In this document: positions 53,958 to 61,414 of the stretch, one piece after another
Numbering within the stretch: position 1 is the first letter of the stretch
Layout of the letters: the number at the start of each line of letters is the position of its first letter
Source of the DNA: an uncultured Clostridia bacterium
GTDB taxonomy: Bacteria > Bacillota > Clostridia > Christensenellales > Borkfalkiaceae
Direction of reading: 5' to 3'
Assembly: GCA_905235785.1 (NCBI GenBank)
Contig: CAJOMP010000001.1
Coordinates: 18,977-82,976 of the forward strand
Length of the DNA: 64,000 nucleotides
Position numbers and translations under genes: made by a program
Notes under the pieces: model-generated
The model's database searches: none
What the model was told of the DNA's origin: nothing
What the model saw: the letters and a program-made list of their open reading frames with translations, nothing else

Positions 53958-54620
53958 TTATTTTATGTGTGACATAACGCAAGCGACAACTTGCTCGATA
54001 TTCATATTTGACGTATCGATTAAGATTGCGTCTTTGGCTTTTACAAGCGGAGCGAATTCCCTATGCGAATCGTTATAATCCCTTTCTTCGATTTCTTTTT
54101 TCAGGCTATTAAAATCCACGTTAAAACCTTTCTCTTTAAGTTCTTTAAATCTTCTTTCTGCCCTGACGTCAACACTTGCCGTTATATAAAATTTAAAATC
54201 AGCGTTAGGCAGAACAAAAGAACCTATATCTCTTCCGTCAAGTACGCAAGAAACGGATTCCGCAATTTTCCTTTGCATTTCAACCATTTTTAGCCTTACG
54301 CATTTTAAACTGCTAATGTTTGACGCCGCCATCGAAACTTGCGGTTCGCGTATTTTTTCCGAAACGTTTTCGCCGTCCAAATACGTCTGTTGACTGCCGT
54401 TTTCATATTTGATATTGAGATCTAAATCGTTTATAAAACCCAAAACGCCCGTTTCATCAAGAGTATCAACGTTCAATTTTAACGCCTTTAAGGCAGTCGC
54501 CCTATACATTGCGCCTGTATCAAGATATAGAATATCGAGTTCTTTAGATAATCTTTTAGCAATTGTACTTTTACCGCTTCCGGACGGCCCGTCAAGCGCA
54601 ATTTTTAATGTTTTTATCAT
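53958..54620 (-). CDS. cmk: Cytidylate kinase
   Basis: Phosphorylates CMP and dCMP. The P-loop is ALDGPSGSGKSTIAKRL. The CMP-binding YLDTGAMYRA and LDGRDIGSFVLPNADFKFYI segments and the lid RDYNDSHREFAPL are typical. Length is 220 residues, with AAGGGG upstream. It directly precedes ispH/S1, the usual cmk-ispH-rpsA order of Clostridia. Confidence 0.95.
   Translation of the reverse strand: MIKTLKIALDGPSGSGKSTIAKRLSKELDILYLDTGAMYRATALKALKLNVDTLDETGVLGFINDLDLNIKYENGSQQTYLDGENVSEKIREPQVSMAASNISSLKCVRLKMVEMQRKIAESVSCVLDGRDIGSFVLPNADFKFYITASVDVRAERRFKELKEKGFNVDFNSLKKEIEERDYNDSHREFAPLVKAKDAILIDTSNMNIEQVVACVMSHIK
53963..53977. promoter_or_regulatory. Palindrome TTATGT-N3-ACATAA upstream of ispH (site 3)
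   Basis: Central triplet GTG on the + strand. It overlaps the last codons of cmk and lies 13-27 bases ahead of the ispH start codon, a spacing close to that at purB and surE. Confidence 0.45.
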
Positions 54621-54662
54621 ATTGTTCCCCTTTTAGTTAAAAAACGTAATTTGTAATGTTAT

Positions 54663-55304
54663 TTATGCGCCGAAAAATTCGTTTTCAAGGCACATACAGA
54701 ATAAATGGTAAATCGGCAAATGCTTTTCCTGTATAAGATAAGTTTCATCAGAGCGGACTATAATGCTTAAATCCGCAACCTGTTTCAATGCTCCGCCGTC
54801 TTTCCCCGTTAAAGCGATGGTAAAAGCGCCTTTTATTTTTGCCGTTATAGTGGCAAGCCGAACATTTTGGGCGTTACCTGACGTCGATATACCGATAAAT
54901 ATATCTTTATCGGTCAAAAGTCCGTAGGCTTGCTGAGCAAAAACCATTTCTGCGCCGTTATCGTTTATAACGGCTGTCGATATAGATTCTGTACCGGATA
55001 GCGCCACGGCAGGTATACCGTATTGAAGTTTTTGGGCTATAAGTTTTCCGTCTTCGCCGAAATTATCGAATTTTTCCTTATCTTCTCTCGTCAATTTACG
55101 GGGAAGAACAAATCCTTTAAGCAGTTCGCCGACAATATGCGTGCTATCCGCGGCGCTACCGCCGTTACCGCAAACAACGATTTTTCCGCCGTTTTTTATA
55201 CGAATTACCGCAGTTTCAACCATATTTTTCAAGTCCGCGTATAAATATGTTAAATCGTTATTATTTAAAATCTTATTCATAAGCGCAACTGTCGAATCTT
55301 TCAT
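54663..55304 (-). CDS. SIS-domain sugar isomerase, GmhA/phosphoheptose-isomerase-like
   Basis: 213-residue SIS protein. The phosphosugar-binding motifs are CGNGGSAADSTHIVGELLKGF and GISTSGNAQNVRLA. It matches the GmhA/DiaA group, with catalytic-site Glu and His near the C terminus (IQEKHLPIYHLFC). In this Gram-positive setting it could feed heptose into glycans or act on another sugar phosphate. No hldE/gmhB gene is adjacent. GGAG precedes the ATG. Confidence 0.8.
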   Translation of the reverse strand: MKDSTVALMNKILNNNDLTYLYADLKNMVETAVIRIKNGGKIVVCGNGGSAADSTHIVGELLKGFVLPRKLTREDKEKFDNFGEDGKLIAQKLQYGIPAVALSGTESISTAVINDNGAEMVFAQQAYGLLTDKDIFIGISTSGNAQNVRLATITAKIKGAFTIALTGKDGGALKQVADLSIIVRSDETYLIQEKHLPIYHLFCMCLENEFFGA

Positions 55305-55364
55305 GTTTCACTCCAATAATTTAATGAACGAAAATATTATATCAAATTTATAATAAAAAAGCAA

Positions 55365-55389
55365 GGAATAACGCTTTAAGCGTTATTCC
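55365..55389 (-). terminator. Terminator overlapping the flavoprotein stop codon
   Basis: A 12-bp stem GGAATAACGCTT / AAGCGTTATTCC. On the minus strand it is followed by TTGCTTTTTTATT. The stem includes the last codons of the flavoprotein gene. Confidence 0.8.
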
Positions 55390-56599
55390 CCGCAACAAAA
55401 CCCGTCGAAAAGGCTATCTGAATATTAAATCCGCCGGTAAAAGCGTCTACGTCTAATACTTCGCCGGCAAAAAACAACCCGCTAACAAGTTTACTTTCCA
55501 TCGTTTTGGGATTTATTTCTTTTACAGACACTCCGCCTGCCGTCACGATTGCTTCCTCTATCGGGCGTAACCCTTTTACATGGAAAACAAAGCCCTTTAA
55601 TGCCGCAACAATATTTTCTCGCTCGCATTTTGAAATGTCGCAACAGCGTTTTTCCGCATTTATGTTCGCTCTTTTTAATATAGTGTTTATTAGCGTTTGA
55701 GGTAATAGAGAACGCATTGCGTTTGATACTGTTTTAAGTTTACCCGCATTTAATTCGCGAACCAACCTTTCGTTTAACGTTTTTGCCGTGAGCGCGGGCT
55801 TTAAATCAATGCTAAGTTGTATATCTTTAACTTTAACCCTGTTCAATATACAAGACGCCGAAAGAATAATAGGACCTGATACGCCGAAATGAGTAAACAA
55901 CATTTCACCGAAATCTTTATAAAGTTCACGCCCTATATCGTCACAAAAAGAAATTGCAACGTTTTTAAGCGACAAGCCTTGTAAATCGATAAAATCTTTT
56001 CCTGAAAGTTCTATCCCCACAAGCGAAGGTTTTAACGGTGAAACTCTATGCCCCGCTTTTTCGGCAAACCGATACCCGTCTCCTGTACTACCCGTAAGCG
56101 GATACGACACTCCGCCTGTACAAACAATAACAGAGTCGCAAGGTAAAAAACCACTTTCGGTTTCCACTCCTGTGATGTGATTGTTGTCGGTTTTTATACC
56201 CGTTACAACAGTATTGAGTAAAATTTTTACTCCTAGTTTCAATAAAACTTTTTGCAAAGTATTTGATATATCGCTTGCCTTATCACTTATCGGAAAAACC
56301 CTGTTGCCCCTTTCGGTCTTTAACGGACAACCGTTATTCTCAAAAAAATTTATGACATCCGCCGGCGACAACTCGTTAAGCGCGCCATACAGAAATTTAG
56401 GATTACCTACTACGTTATTTAAAAATTCGGAAACGGGTACGTTATTAGTAAGATTACAACGTCCCTTTCCGGTTATATAAAGTTTTTTACCGAGTTTTTC
56501 ATTTTTTTCCAATAAAAAAACGCGGTTGCCGTTTTTAGCTGCGGAATATGCGGCAAACATCCCCGCAGCGCCACCGCCAACAACAATTACAGTATGCAT
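55376..56599 (-). CDS. BaiN/HI0933-family FAD-dependent oxidoreductase
   Basis: 407-residue flavoprotein. The FAD-binding motif VVGGGAAGMFAAYSAAKNG is followed by KLYITGKGRCNLTNN and, at the C terminus, DVDAFTGGFNIQIAFSTGFVAG. It belongs to the YhiN/HI0933 group, some members of which act on bile acids (BaiN); the substrate here is unknown. Its start lies 13 bases inside the end of surE. Confidence 0.85.
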   Translation of the reverse strand: MHTVIVVGGGAAGMFAAYSAAKNGNRVFLLEKNEKLGKKLYITGKGRCNLTNNVPVSEFLNNVVGNPKFLYGALNELSPADVINFFENNGCPLKTERGNRVFPISDKASDISNTLQKVLLKLGVKILLNTVVTGIKTDNNHITGVETESGFLPCDSVIVCTGGVSYPLTGSTGDGYRFAEKAGHRVSPLKPSLVGIELSGKDFIDLQGLSLKNVAISFCDDIGRELYKDFGEMLFTHFGVSGPIILSASCILNRVKVKDIQLSIDLKPALTAKTLNERLVRELNAGKLKTVSNAMRSLLPQTLINTILKRANINAEKRCCDISKCERENIVAALKGFVFHVKGLRPIEEAIVTAGGVSVKEINPKTMESKLVSGLFFAGEVLDVDAFTGGFNIQIAFSTGFVAGNNA

Positions 56600-57324
56600 T
56601 TCTCACCGATTGTTTGTAGAATATCATAATCGTTTTTATCGTATTTTAAAGGCGTTAGTGTAACGTAACCGCGCTTATTCCACTCAACGTCGCAATCATA
56701 AAACTCAGTTGAATCGTCAATAACGCCATAAAGTTTATAATTCCCGAAATTGTCAAGAACATATTGATCAGCGTATACTTTCGCGCCGAGCGGAGTAAAT
56801 TTTTTACCTTTTATTTTAACGTTAAAATCGGGAAAATTTACGTTCCATATCTGACCGCTTGTAGTTAAAGGCAATAATTTATCGATAATTTCCGAAGATA
56901 TTTGCGCAAAAAGACTGAAATCGCCTTCGTCATGTGAAAAAGAAGAAAAAGCAAACGCGGGAAATCCGAAAAAAGCCGCTTCGTAAGCAATTGCGACAGT
57001 ACCGGAATACATAATATCCGAACCGAGATTGTGTCCCTTATTTATTCCCGACAGAACAACATCCGGCGTAAACTCGCTAAAAACATGTTTCGCTATTTTA
57101 ACGCAATCTGCGGGAGACCCTGAAATTGAATACGCTCTGCACCCGCTTATTTTGTCATATTCGGCGATTTTTATAGAATCTCTTACGGTCAACGTGTGCG
57201 AACACGCCGACCTGTTCCCGTCAGGCGCGATAACCAAAACTTCGTTTTTTTCCGCAAGTTTTTCTGCAAGCGCTTTAAGTCCGCCGCTTTTAATTCCGTC
57301 GTCATTACAAATTAAAATCTTCAT
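56587..57324 (-). CDS. surE: 5'/3'-nucleotidase SurE
   Basis: Metal-dependent phosphatase acting on nucleoside monophosphates. The metal-binding NDDGIKSGGLKAL and the family motifs APDGNRSACSHTLT and SGINKGHNLGSDIMYSGTV are present. Length is 245 residues. It has no evident ribosome binding site, and palindromic site 4 is 10-24 bases upstream. Confidence 0.94.
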   Translation of the reverse strand: MKILICNDDGIKSGGLKALAEKLAEKNEVLVIAPDGNRSACSHTLTVRDSIKIAEYDKISGCRAYSISGSPADCVKIAKHVFSEFTPDVVLSGINKGHNLGSDIMYSGTVAIAYEAAFFGFPAFAFSSFSHDEGDFSLFAQISSEIIDKLLPLTTSGQIWNVNFPDFNVKIKGKKFTPLGAKVYADQYVLDNFGNYKLYGVIDDSTEFYDCDVEWNKRGYVTLTPLKYDKNDYDILQTIGEKCIL

Positions 57325-57333
57325 TTTGCTGTT

Positions 57334-57348
57334 TTATGTCAGACATAA
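57334..57348. promoter_or_regulatory. Palindrome TTATGT-N3-ACATAA upstream of surE (site 4)
   Basis: Central triplet CAG on the + strand, in the 47-base gap between rnhA and surE. Confidence 0.5.
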
Positions 57349-57359
57349 TTTATTCTATT

Positions 57360-57382
57360 AAGATAAGTAATTTACTTATCTT
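57360..57382 (-). terminator. Weak hairpin at the end of rnhA
   Basis: An 11-bp stem AAGATAAGTAA / TTACTTATCTT overlapping the rnhA stop codon. It is AT-rich, with an AT-rich tail on the minus strand. Confidence 0.5.
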
Positions 57383-57815
57383 TTGCGTTTTTATATATTC
57401 CAACTGCTATTTTATCGCAACGATTGTTATATTCGTTATCGGAATGCCCTTTTACTTTAATAAAATTAACGTTATGCTTTTTGAGTAACGGAATTAACGC
57501 TTGCCACAAGTCCACGTTTTTAACGCCGCGCTTTGAGTCCGCGCGCCAACCGGAATTTACCCACTTATCCAGCCAGCGTTCATTTATTGCATTTATAACG
57601 TATTGAGAATCGCTGTATAAATTCACATCGCAAGGCTCTTTAAGCGCTTTAAGCCCCTCTATCACCGCGATAAGTTCCATGCGGTTATTCGTAGTATTTT
57701 CCTCGCCACCGCTTACAATCTTTTCTATTCCGTTAAAAATAAGTATAGCACAATATCCGCCTGCGCCCGGATTGCCGCTACATGCGCCGTCCGTATAAAT
57801 ATCTACATTTTTCAT
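57372..57815 (-). CDS. rnhA: Ribonuclease HI
   Basis: Degrades RNA in RNA-DNA hybrids. The four acidic residues lie in YTDGACSGNPG, NRMELIAVIEGL, LYSDSQYV and HSDNEYNNRCD. The start is ATG 57815 (147 residues), overlapping the proC stop by ATGA; the track start at 57851 lies inside proC. Confidence 0.94.
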   Translation of the reverse strand: MKNVDIYTDGACSGNPGAGGYCAILIFNGIEKIVSGGEENTTNNRMELIAVIEGLKALKEPCDVNLYSDSQYVINAINERWLDKWVNSGWRADSKRGVKNVDLWQALIPLLKKHNVNFIKVKGHSDNEYNNRCDKIAVGIYKNAKDK

Positions 57816-58627
57816 GACAGGTTTTCCAACTCTTCCGCGCGCTTTACGCAAGCGGAAACGGCTTTATCGGTTATTTCATTTAAATTACACTCGTTAAAAA
57901 CTTTGATTGCTTCTATCGTAGTTCCGCCTTTACTACAAACCGCGGAAATAAGTTCGTCAAGCGACTTATCGGCATTTTCAAAAATCATTTTGCCGCTACC
58001 GATCATAGTGTTGACCGCTAGATTTTTAGCATCCTGCTCCGATAGCCCCTGTTTTACGCCCGCATCTATCAAACACTTGATAAATAAATAGAAGTATGCG
58101 GGCGAACTACCGCTTATACCCGTAACAGCGTTTAACTTACTTTCGTCAACCAACACTACCTTTGCAAAAGAAGAAAATAAGTTTTTTATAAAATCAATAT
58201 CGGACGAAACGTCGTAATCTGATAAATCTATTCCAACCGCGCCGTTACCGACAGAACAAGGCGTGTTCGGCATACAGCGCGCAACTTTTATGCCTGCGTA
58301 ATTTAAGGCTGTTTTTATAGTAGATTTTTTCACCCCTGCCATTATTGAAATAAATTTTGTGCAACTTAAATTTTTCACCCCGCTCAATGCATTAACAAAA
58401 TGTTGAGGCTTGACAGCGAAAAGCACAAAATCGGATTTATGTAAAACTTCGGCATTGTCCAAAGTAGTTTTTACGCACTTTTCGTTAAATTTAACAAGCG
58501 AAGATTCGTTTACATCGCTTACTAAAATATCGTCGGCAGATAAAAACCCCGCGCTTAACGCCCCGCTAACGATTGAATAAGACATAAAGCCTGCGCCTAT
58601 CACGCCTAATTTAAATTTCTTTTCCAT
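57812..58627 (-). CDS. proC: Pyrroline-5-carboxylate reductase
   Basis: Makes proline from pyrroline-5-carboxylate with NAD(P)H. The Rossmann motif is GVIGAGFMSYSIVSG, and the family signature is VTGISGSSPAYFYLFIKCLIDAGVKQGL, with MPNTPCSVGNGAV before it. Length is 271 residues. No proA or proB is nearby. Confidence 0.94.
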   Translation of the reverse strand: MEKKFKLGVIGAGFMSYSIVSGALSAGFLSADDILVSDVNESSLVKFNEKCVKTTLDNAEVLHKSDFVLFAVKPQHFVNALSGVKNLSCTKFISIMAGVKKSTIKTALNYAGIKVARCMPNTPCSVGNGAVGIDLSDYDVSSDIDFIKNLFSSFAKVVLVDESKLNAVTGISGSSPAYFYLFIKCLIDAGVKQGLSEQDAKNLAVNTMIGSGKMIFENADKSLDELISAVCSKGGTTIEAIKVFNECNLNEITDKAVSACVKRAEELENLS

Positions 58628-58643
58628 TTTTACCTCATTTTAA

Positions 58644-58672
58644 TTGACTAAAACGCGCTTTTATATTATACT
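58644..58672 (+). promoter_or_regulatory. Promoter of tRNA-Trp
   Basis: TTGACT (58644-58649) and TATACT (58667-58672) with a 17-base spacer, ending 14 bases before the tRNA. Confidence 0.8.
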
Positions 58673-58686
58673 TTAAGGGTACTTTT

Positions 58687-58761
58687 AGGGGAGTGGCTCA
58701 ACGGTAGAGCAGCGGTCTCCAAAACCGCCGGTTGCGTGTTCGAATCGCGTCTCCCCTGCCA
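58687..58761 (+). tRNA. tRNA-Trp (anticodon CCA)
   Basis: 75-base cloverleaf. The acceptor stem AGGGGAG pairs with CTCCCCT, the anticodon stem GCGGT/ACCGC holds loop CTCCAAA with anticodon CCA at 58719-58721, and the T loop is TTCGAAT. Discriminator G and CCA are encoded. It is the natural ligand for the T-box at 12303. It has its own promoter and terminator. Confidence 0.96.
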
Positions 58762-58762
58762 G

Positions 58763-58796
58763 AAATATCGAGTGTTATCGCTCGATATTTTATTTT
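58763..58796 (+). terminator. Terminator after tRNA-Trp
   Basis: A 10-bp stem AAATATCGAG / CTCGATATTT with 8-base loop, then TATTTT. Confidence 0.85.
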
Positions 58797-58822
58797 ACAG
58801 CAAAAGACAAACTAATGTCAAT

Positions 58823-59005
58823 TTAATCCTTGTCGCCCGTTACGATTTTAGTGATTTTTATAATCTTGTAATTTTTTTCTTCTTCTAAACACTTGCCGCA
58901 ATTATCGCAAATTTTGGTTTTGTCTAAATCACAAAAATCGTCTTCACATTCGTTAAATTCAGCCGTGTTTTTTAAATATTCGGAATACTTTTCTTTTTCA
59001 CTCAT
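58823..59005 (-). CDS. Small Cys-rich protein, putative metal-binding
   Basis: 60 residues with six cysteines, including the CDNCGKC cluster and CEDDFC before it. It is acidic at the N terminus and ends with KIIKITKIVTGDKD. Small proteins with a CDNCGKCL core occur in Clostridia, by recollection only. Zinc or iron-sulfur binding is likely. The ribosome binding site is weak (AAGAG). It is divergent from lexA. Confidence 0.6.
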   Translation of the reverse strand: MSEKEKYSEYLKNTAEFNECEDDFCDLDKTKICDNCGKCLEEEKNYKIIKITKIVTGDKD

Positions 59006-59082
59006 TATCTTGCTCTTTTTACTTATTGATTATATTTTATCATATTTATCTTATAAATCAAACTATTTAAATTAAAAAATCT

Positions 59083-59096
59083 CGAACATTTGTTTG
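59083..59096. promoter_or_regulatory. SOS box (LexA operator) of lexA
   Basis: CGAACATTTGTTTG fits the Gram-positive LexA consensus CGAAC-N4-GTTYG. It overlaps the -35 of the lexA promoter, so it would give autorepression. Confidence 0.85.
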
Positions 59097-59122
59097 ACTT
59101 TTCGTTTTTTTTGTGATATTTT
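59094..59122 (+). promoter_or_regulatory. Promoter of lexA
   Basis: TTGACT (59094-59099) and an extended -10 TGATATTTT (hexamer 59117-59122), spaced by 17 bases. The expected transcription start falls at or next to the lexA ATG at 59129. Confidence 0.65.
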
Positions 59123-59128
59123 ATAAAT

Positions 59129-59722
59129 ATGAAAAAAATAAATGAAAAAACGGACAAAGTTTATAAGTTTATAATCGATTATATCGATAACAACGGCTAC
59201 CCCCCTTCGATACGGGAAATCTGCGCAAAACTTAATATAAAATCCACTGCCACAGCCTATTCTTATATAGACAGATTAAAACAACGCGGACTTTTGGAAA
59301 AATCACCTATGAAAAAACGCGCGTTAACCCCCGTAACCAAAAAAGCAAATTTTACAAGTATTCCGCTTGTCGGCACCATTACGGCAGGCACGCCGATTTT
59401 TGCCGTTGAAAATTTAGAAGGCTACTGTCCGCTCCCCGAAGATTTTAACGGCGCGGAAGACGATTTTGCCCTTCGCGTTTCGGGCGAAAGTATGATAAAC
59501 GCAGGGATATACGATAAAGATATAATTATCGTAAAAAAATGCGATACTGCCGATAACGGCAATATCGTAGTCGCATTGATTGACGACAGCGCAACAGTCA
59601 AACGCTTTTATAAAAAAGACGGGAAAATCGTCCTTCATCCCGAAAACGACTTTATGTCGGATATGATTTTCGACAACGTTCAGATTTTAGGAATAGTTAA
59701 AGGGTTAATAAGGAAATTTTGA
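59129..59722 (+). CDS. lexA: SOS repressor LexA
   Basis: Repressor of DNA-damage genes that cleaves itself when stimulated by RecA. An N-terminal winged helix (YPPSIREICAKLNIKSTATAYSYIDRL) precedes the cleavage site Ala86-Gly87 in GTITAGTPIF. The Ser121 (SGESMINAGI) and Lys158 (ATVKRF) dyad is intact. Length is 197 residues. There is no Shine-Dalgarno sequence and almost no leader. Confidence 0.95.
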   Translation: MKKINEKTDKVYKFIIDYIDNNGYPPSIREICAKLNIKSTATAYSYIDRLKQRGLLEKSPMKKRALTPVTKKANFTSIPLVGTITAGTPIFAVENLEGYCPLPEDFNGAEDDFALRVSGESMINAGIYDKDIIIVKKCDTADNGNIVVALIDDSATVKRFYKKDGKIVLHPENDFMSDMIFDNVQILGIVKGLIRKF

Positions 59723-59764
59723 TAAAGTTCAACTGTTTTTTATTTCATCCCCAAATATAAGGTG

Positions 59765-59802
59765 CTTTCAGCGGCGTGGCAAATTTGCCCCGCCGCTGAA
59801 AG
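59765..59802. terminator. Hairpin between lexA and the HtrA-like gene
   Basis: A long near-perfect palindrome (CTTTCAGCGGCG, GGCAAATTTGCC, CGCCGCTGAAAG) with one mismatch, between converging genes. Confidence 0.7.
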
Positions 59803-59818
59803 GTTTAATCTCTTTATA

Positions 59819-61147
59819 CTATTCCAAAGTATCGCAGAATCGGAAACTCGTCGCTACCATGCTTACCGTTTTTTCTTGCGTTGTTACTCTCCATCCCGAC
59901 GTTACAGTTCTAATCACCGTTATATATACCGTTTGCCCCGCTTCTAACCCGCTCATTATCTCTTCAAACTGCGCAATCGTGTTTACGCTTTGTTCCGCGC
60001 CGTCGTCTACTTTTATCTTGGTTATCTCGTCGTTGACTTTTAGCCCTTTCCCCGCGGCGATACTTCCGCTCGTTACAGAAGATACTACAAGATACGTTGT
60101 CCCGTTATCGGTCGCTTCCGAGACAGAAAATCCGAATTTTACTCTTCTGCCCGATATATATCCGTAATTCGTGTCGCTTGCCGTGCCGACAAGACTCTTT
60201 GCTATTTCCACAAATCCGTTGCCGCTTTCAAGATAACAAGGTATTGCAAAATTGATATTAGTATAATTCGTGTTACCCGCGTTCGTTATGCCGATTAGTT
60301 CGCCGTATAAATTATACAATCCGCCGCCGGAATTGCCCGGGTTCGTCGAAACGTCTATCTGCATTAGATTCATTTCCCCTATTTCGTCAACAGCCGTCGG
60401 GCGCGAAAGATAACTGACTATCCCGCGGGCGACTGACCCCGGCAGCGTTCCCGTCGGATTGCCTATCGAAAACACCGTTTCACCGAGTTCCGTGTGATAC
60501 GTGTCATCCGGTATTTGCGCTTTTACTATTTTATCTTTCGAAAGCGTTTTCCCCGATTTTGCCGCTATGCTTAAATCGAGTTTCAAAACAGCTATATCCG
60601 ACTCGAAATCACCTCCGACGAGCGTTATCGCATACTTTACACCGTTATATCCGTTGTTATATACCGAAGGCTTTTCGTTACCTATATATCCGTAAAATAT
60701 ATAATCCGCATTATAATACGAATAATTCTCGTCGGGAATACGGATTTCTATCTCGCCTATACCTTCCGTGCCGAATGTCCCCGATTTAGATACCATATGA
60801 TGACAGGTTACTATATACACCATATTTTCGTTTTGTTTCCATGCGGCGGGCTCGTCAAAACTTATATCCACGATAACGCCCGACCCCGCGCCGCTACCCG
60901 TTACTACCTGTACGGCGGAACGCTTTACCGCCGCTACCGCGTCGACAAACGCGTCTTCTATATCGCGGGTTTTTGCAGTCGTGTTAAAATTGACAGACTG
61001 CGCGGCGATATCCGAATCGCTCGGCGTTACGATGCCGCGGCTACCCGATTTTGACGAAGTTCCGATAAAGGAACACCCGCTTGCGATAACTATCGCAAGC
61101 ACCATTGCCGAAAGAGCAACTATTATAGCGGAAAATTTCTTTTTCAT
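59819..61147 (-). CDS. HtrA/DegP-like serine protease, predicted lipoprotein
   Basis: 442 residues. A signal helix ends in an ASGC lipobox (Cys25), so it is probably anchored outside the membrane. The trypsin-like triad is His116/117 (VTCHHMV), Asp184 (FESDIAVLKL) and Ser273 (NPGNSGGGL). A C-terminal PDZ domain (about 335-435, with GKGLKVNDEITKIKVDDG) follows. Insertions between the His and Asp make it longer than DegP cores. Likely envelope quality control. Transcription is alone, upstream of tandem terminators. Confidence 0.88.
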   Translation of the reverse strand: MKKKFSAIIVALSAMVLAIVIASGCSFIGTSSKSGSRGIVTPSDSDIAAQSVNFNTTAKTRDIEDAFVDAVAAVKRSAVQVVTGSGAGSGVIVDISFDEPAAWKQNENMVYIVTCHHMVSKSGTFGTEGIGEIEIRIPDENYSYYNADYIFYGYIGNEKPSVYNNGYNGVKYAITLVGGDFESDIAVLKLDLSIAAKSGKTLSKDKIVKAQIPDDTYHTELGETVFSIGNPTGTLPGSVARGIVSYLSRPTAVDEIGEMNLMQIDVSTNPGNSGGGLYNLYGELIGITNAGNTNYTNINFAIPCYLESGNGFVEIAKSLVGTASDTNYGYISGRRVKFGFSVSEATDNGTTYLVVSSVTSGSIAAGKGLKVNDEITKIKVDDGAEQSVNTIAQFEEIMSGLEAGQTVYITVIRTVTSGWRVTTQEKTVSMVATSFRFCDTLE

Positions 61148-61238
61148 AAATAACTCCCGAATATATTTTATTATTTTATTCTTTATTGTAGTTTACACCT
61201 AAAACCTTAAAAAAAACTTGAAAATTGTAAAAAAAATA

Positions 61239-61326
61239 AAAGGGGCGGATATTTTGCCCCTTTTCCCGCAAGATCTGCGGGAAAAAACAACTGTCGCAAA
61301 TCGAGCGGTATATTTAAAGCGACAGT
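61239..61326 (-). terminator. Tandem hairpins between apgM and the HtrA-like gene
   Basis: Three hairpins lie in the 267-base gap: ACTGTCGC/GCGACAGT (61290-61326, minus-strand T run after it), TTTTCCCGCA/TGCGGGAAAA (61261-61285), and AAAAGGGGC/GCCCCTTTT (61239-61264, followed by Ts on the minus strand). They would end apgM transcription. A further AT-rich hairpin lies near 61335-61410. Confidence 0.75.
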
Positions 61327-61414
61327 ATTTTTTTAACGGTTTTCCTATTAAAAAGCCGTTTTACCGCCGATAAAATGAGTATAGGCAAAAAGCGGCTTTT
61401 TATACAAATTATAA

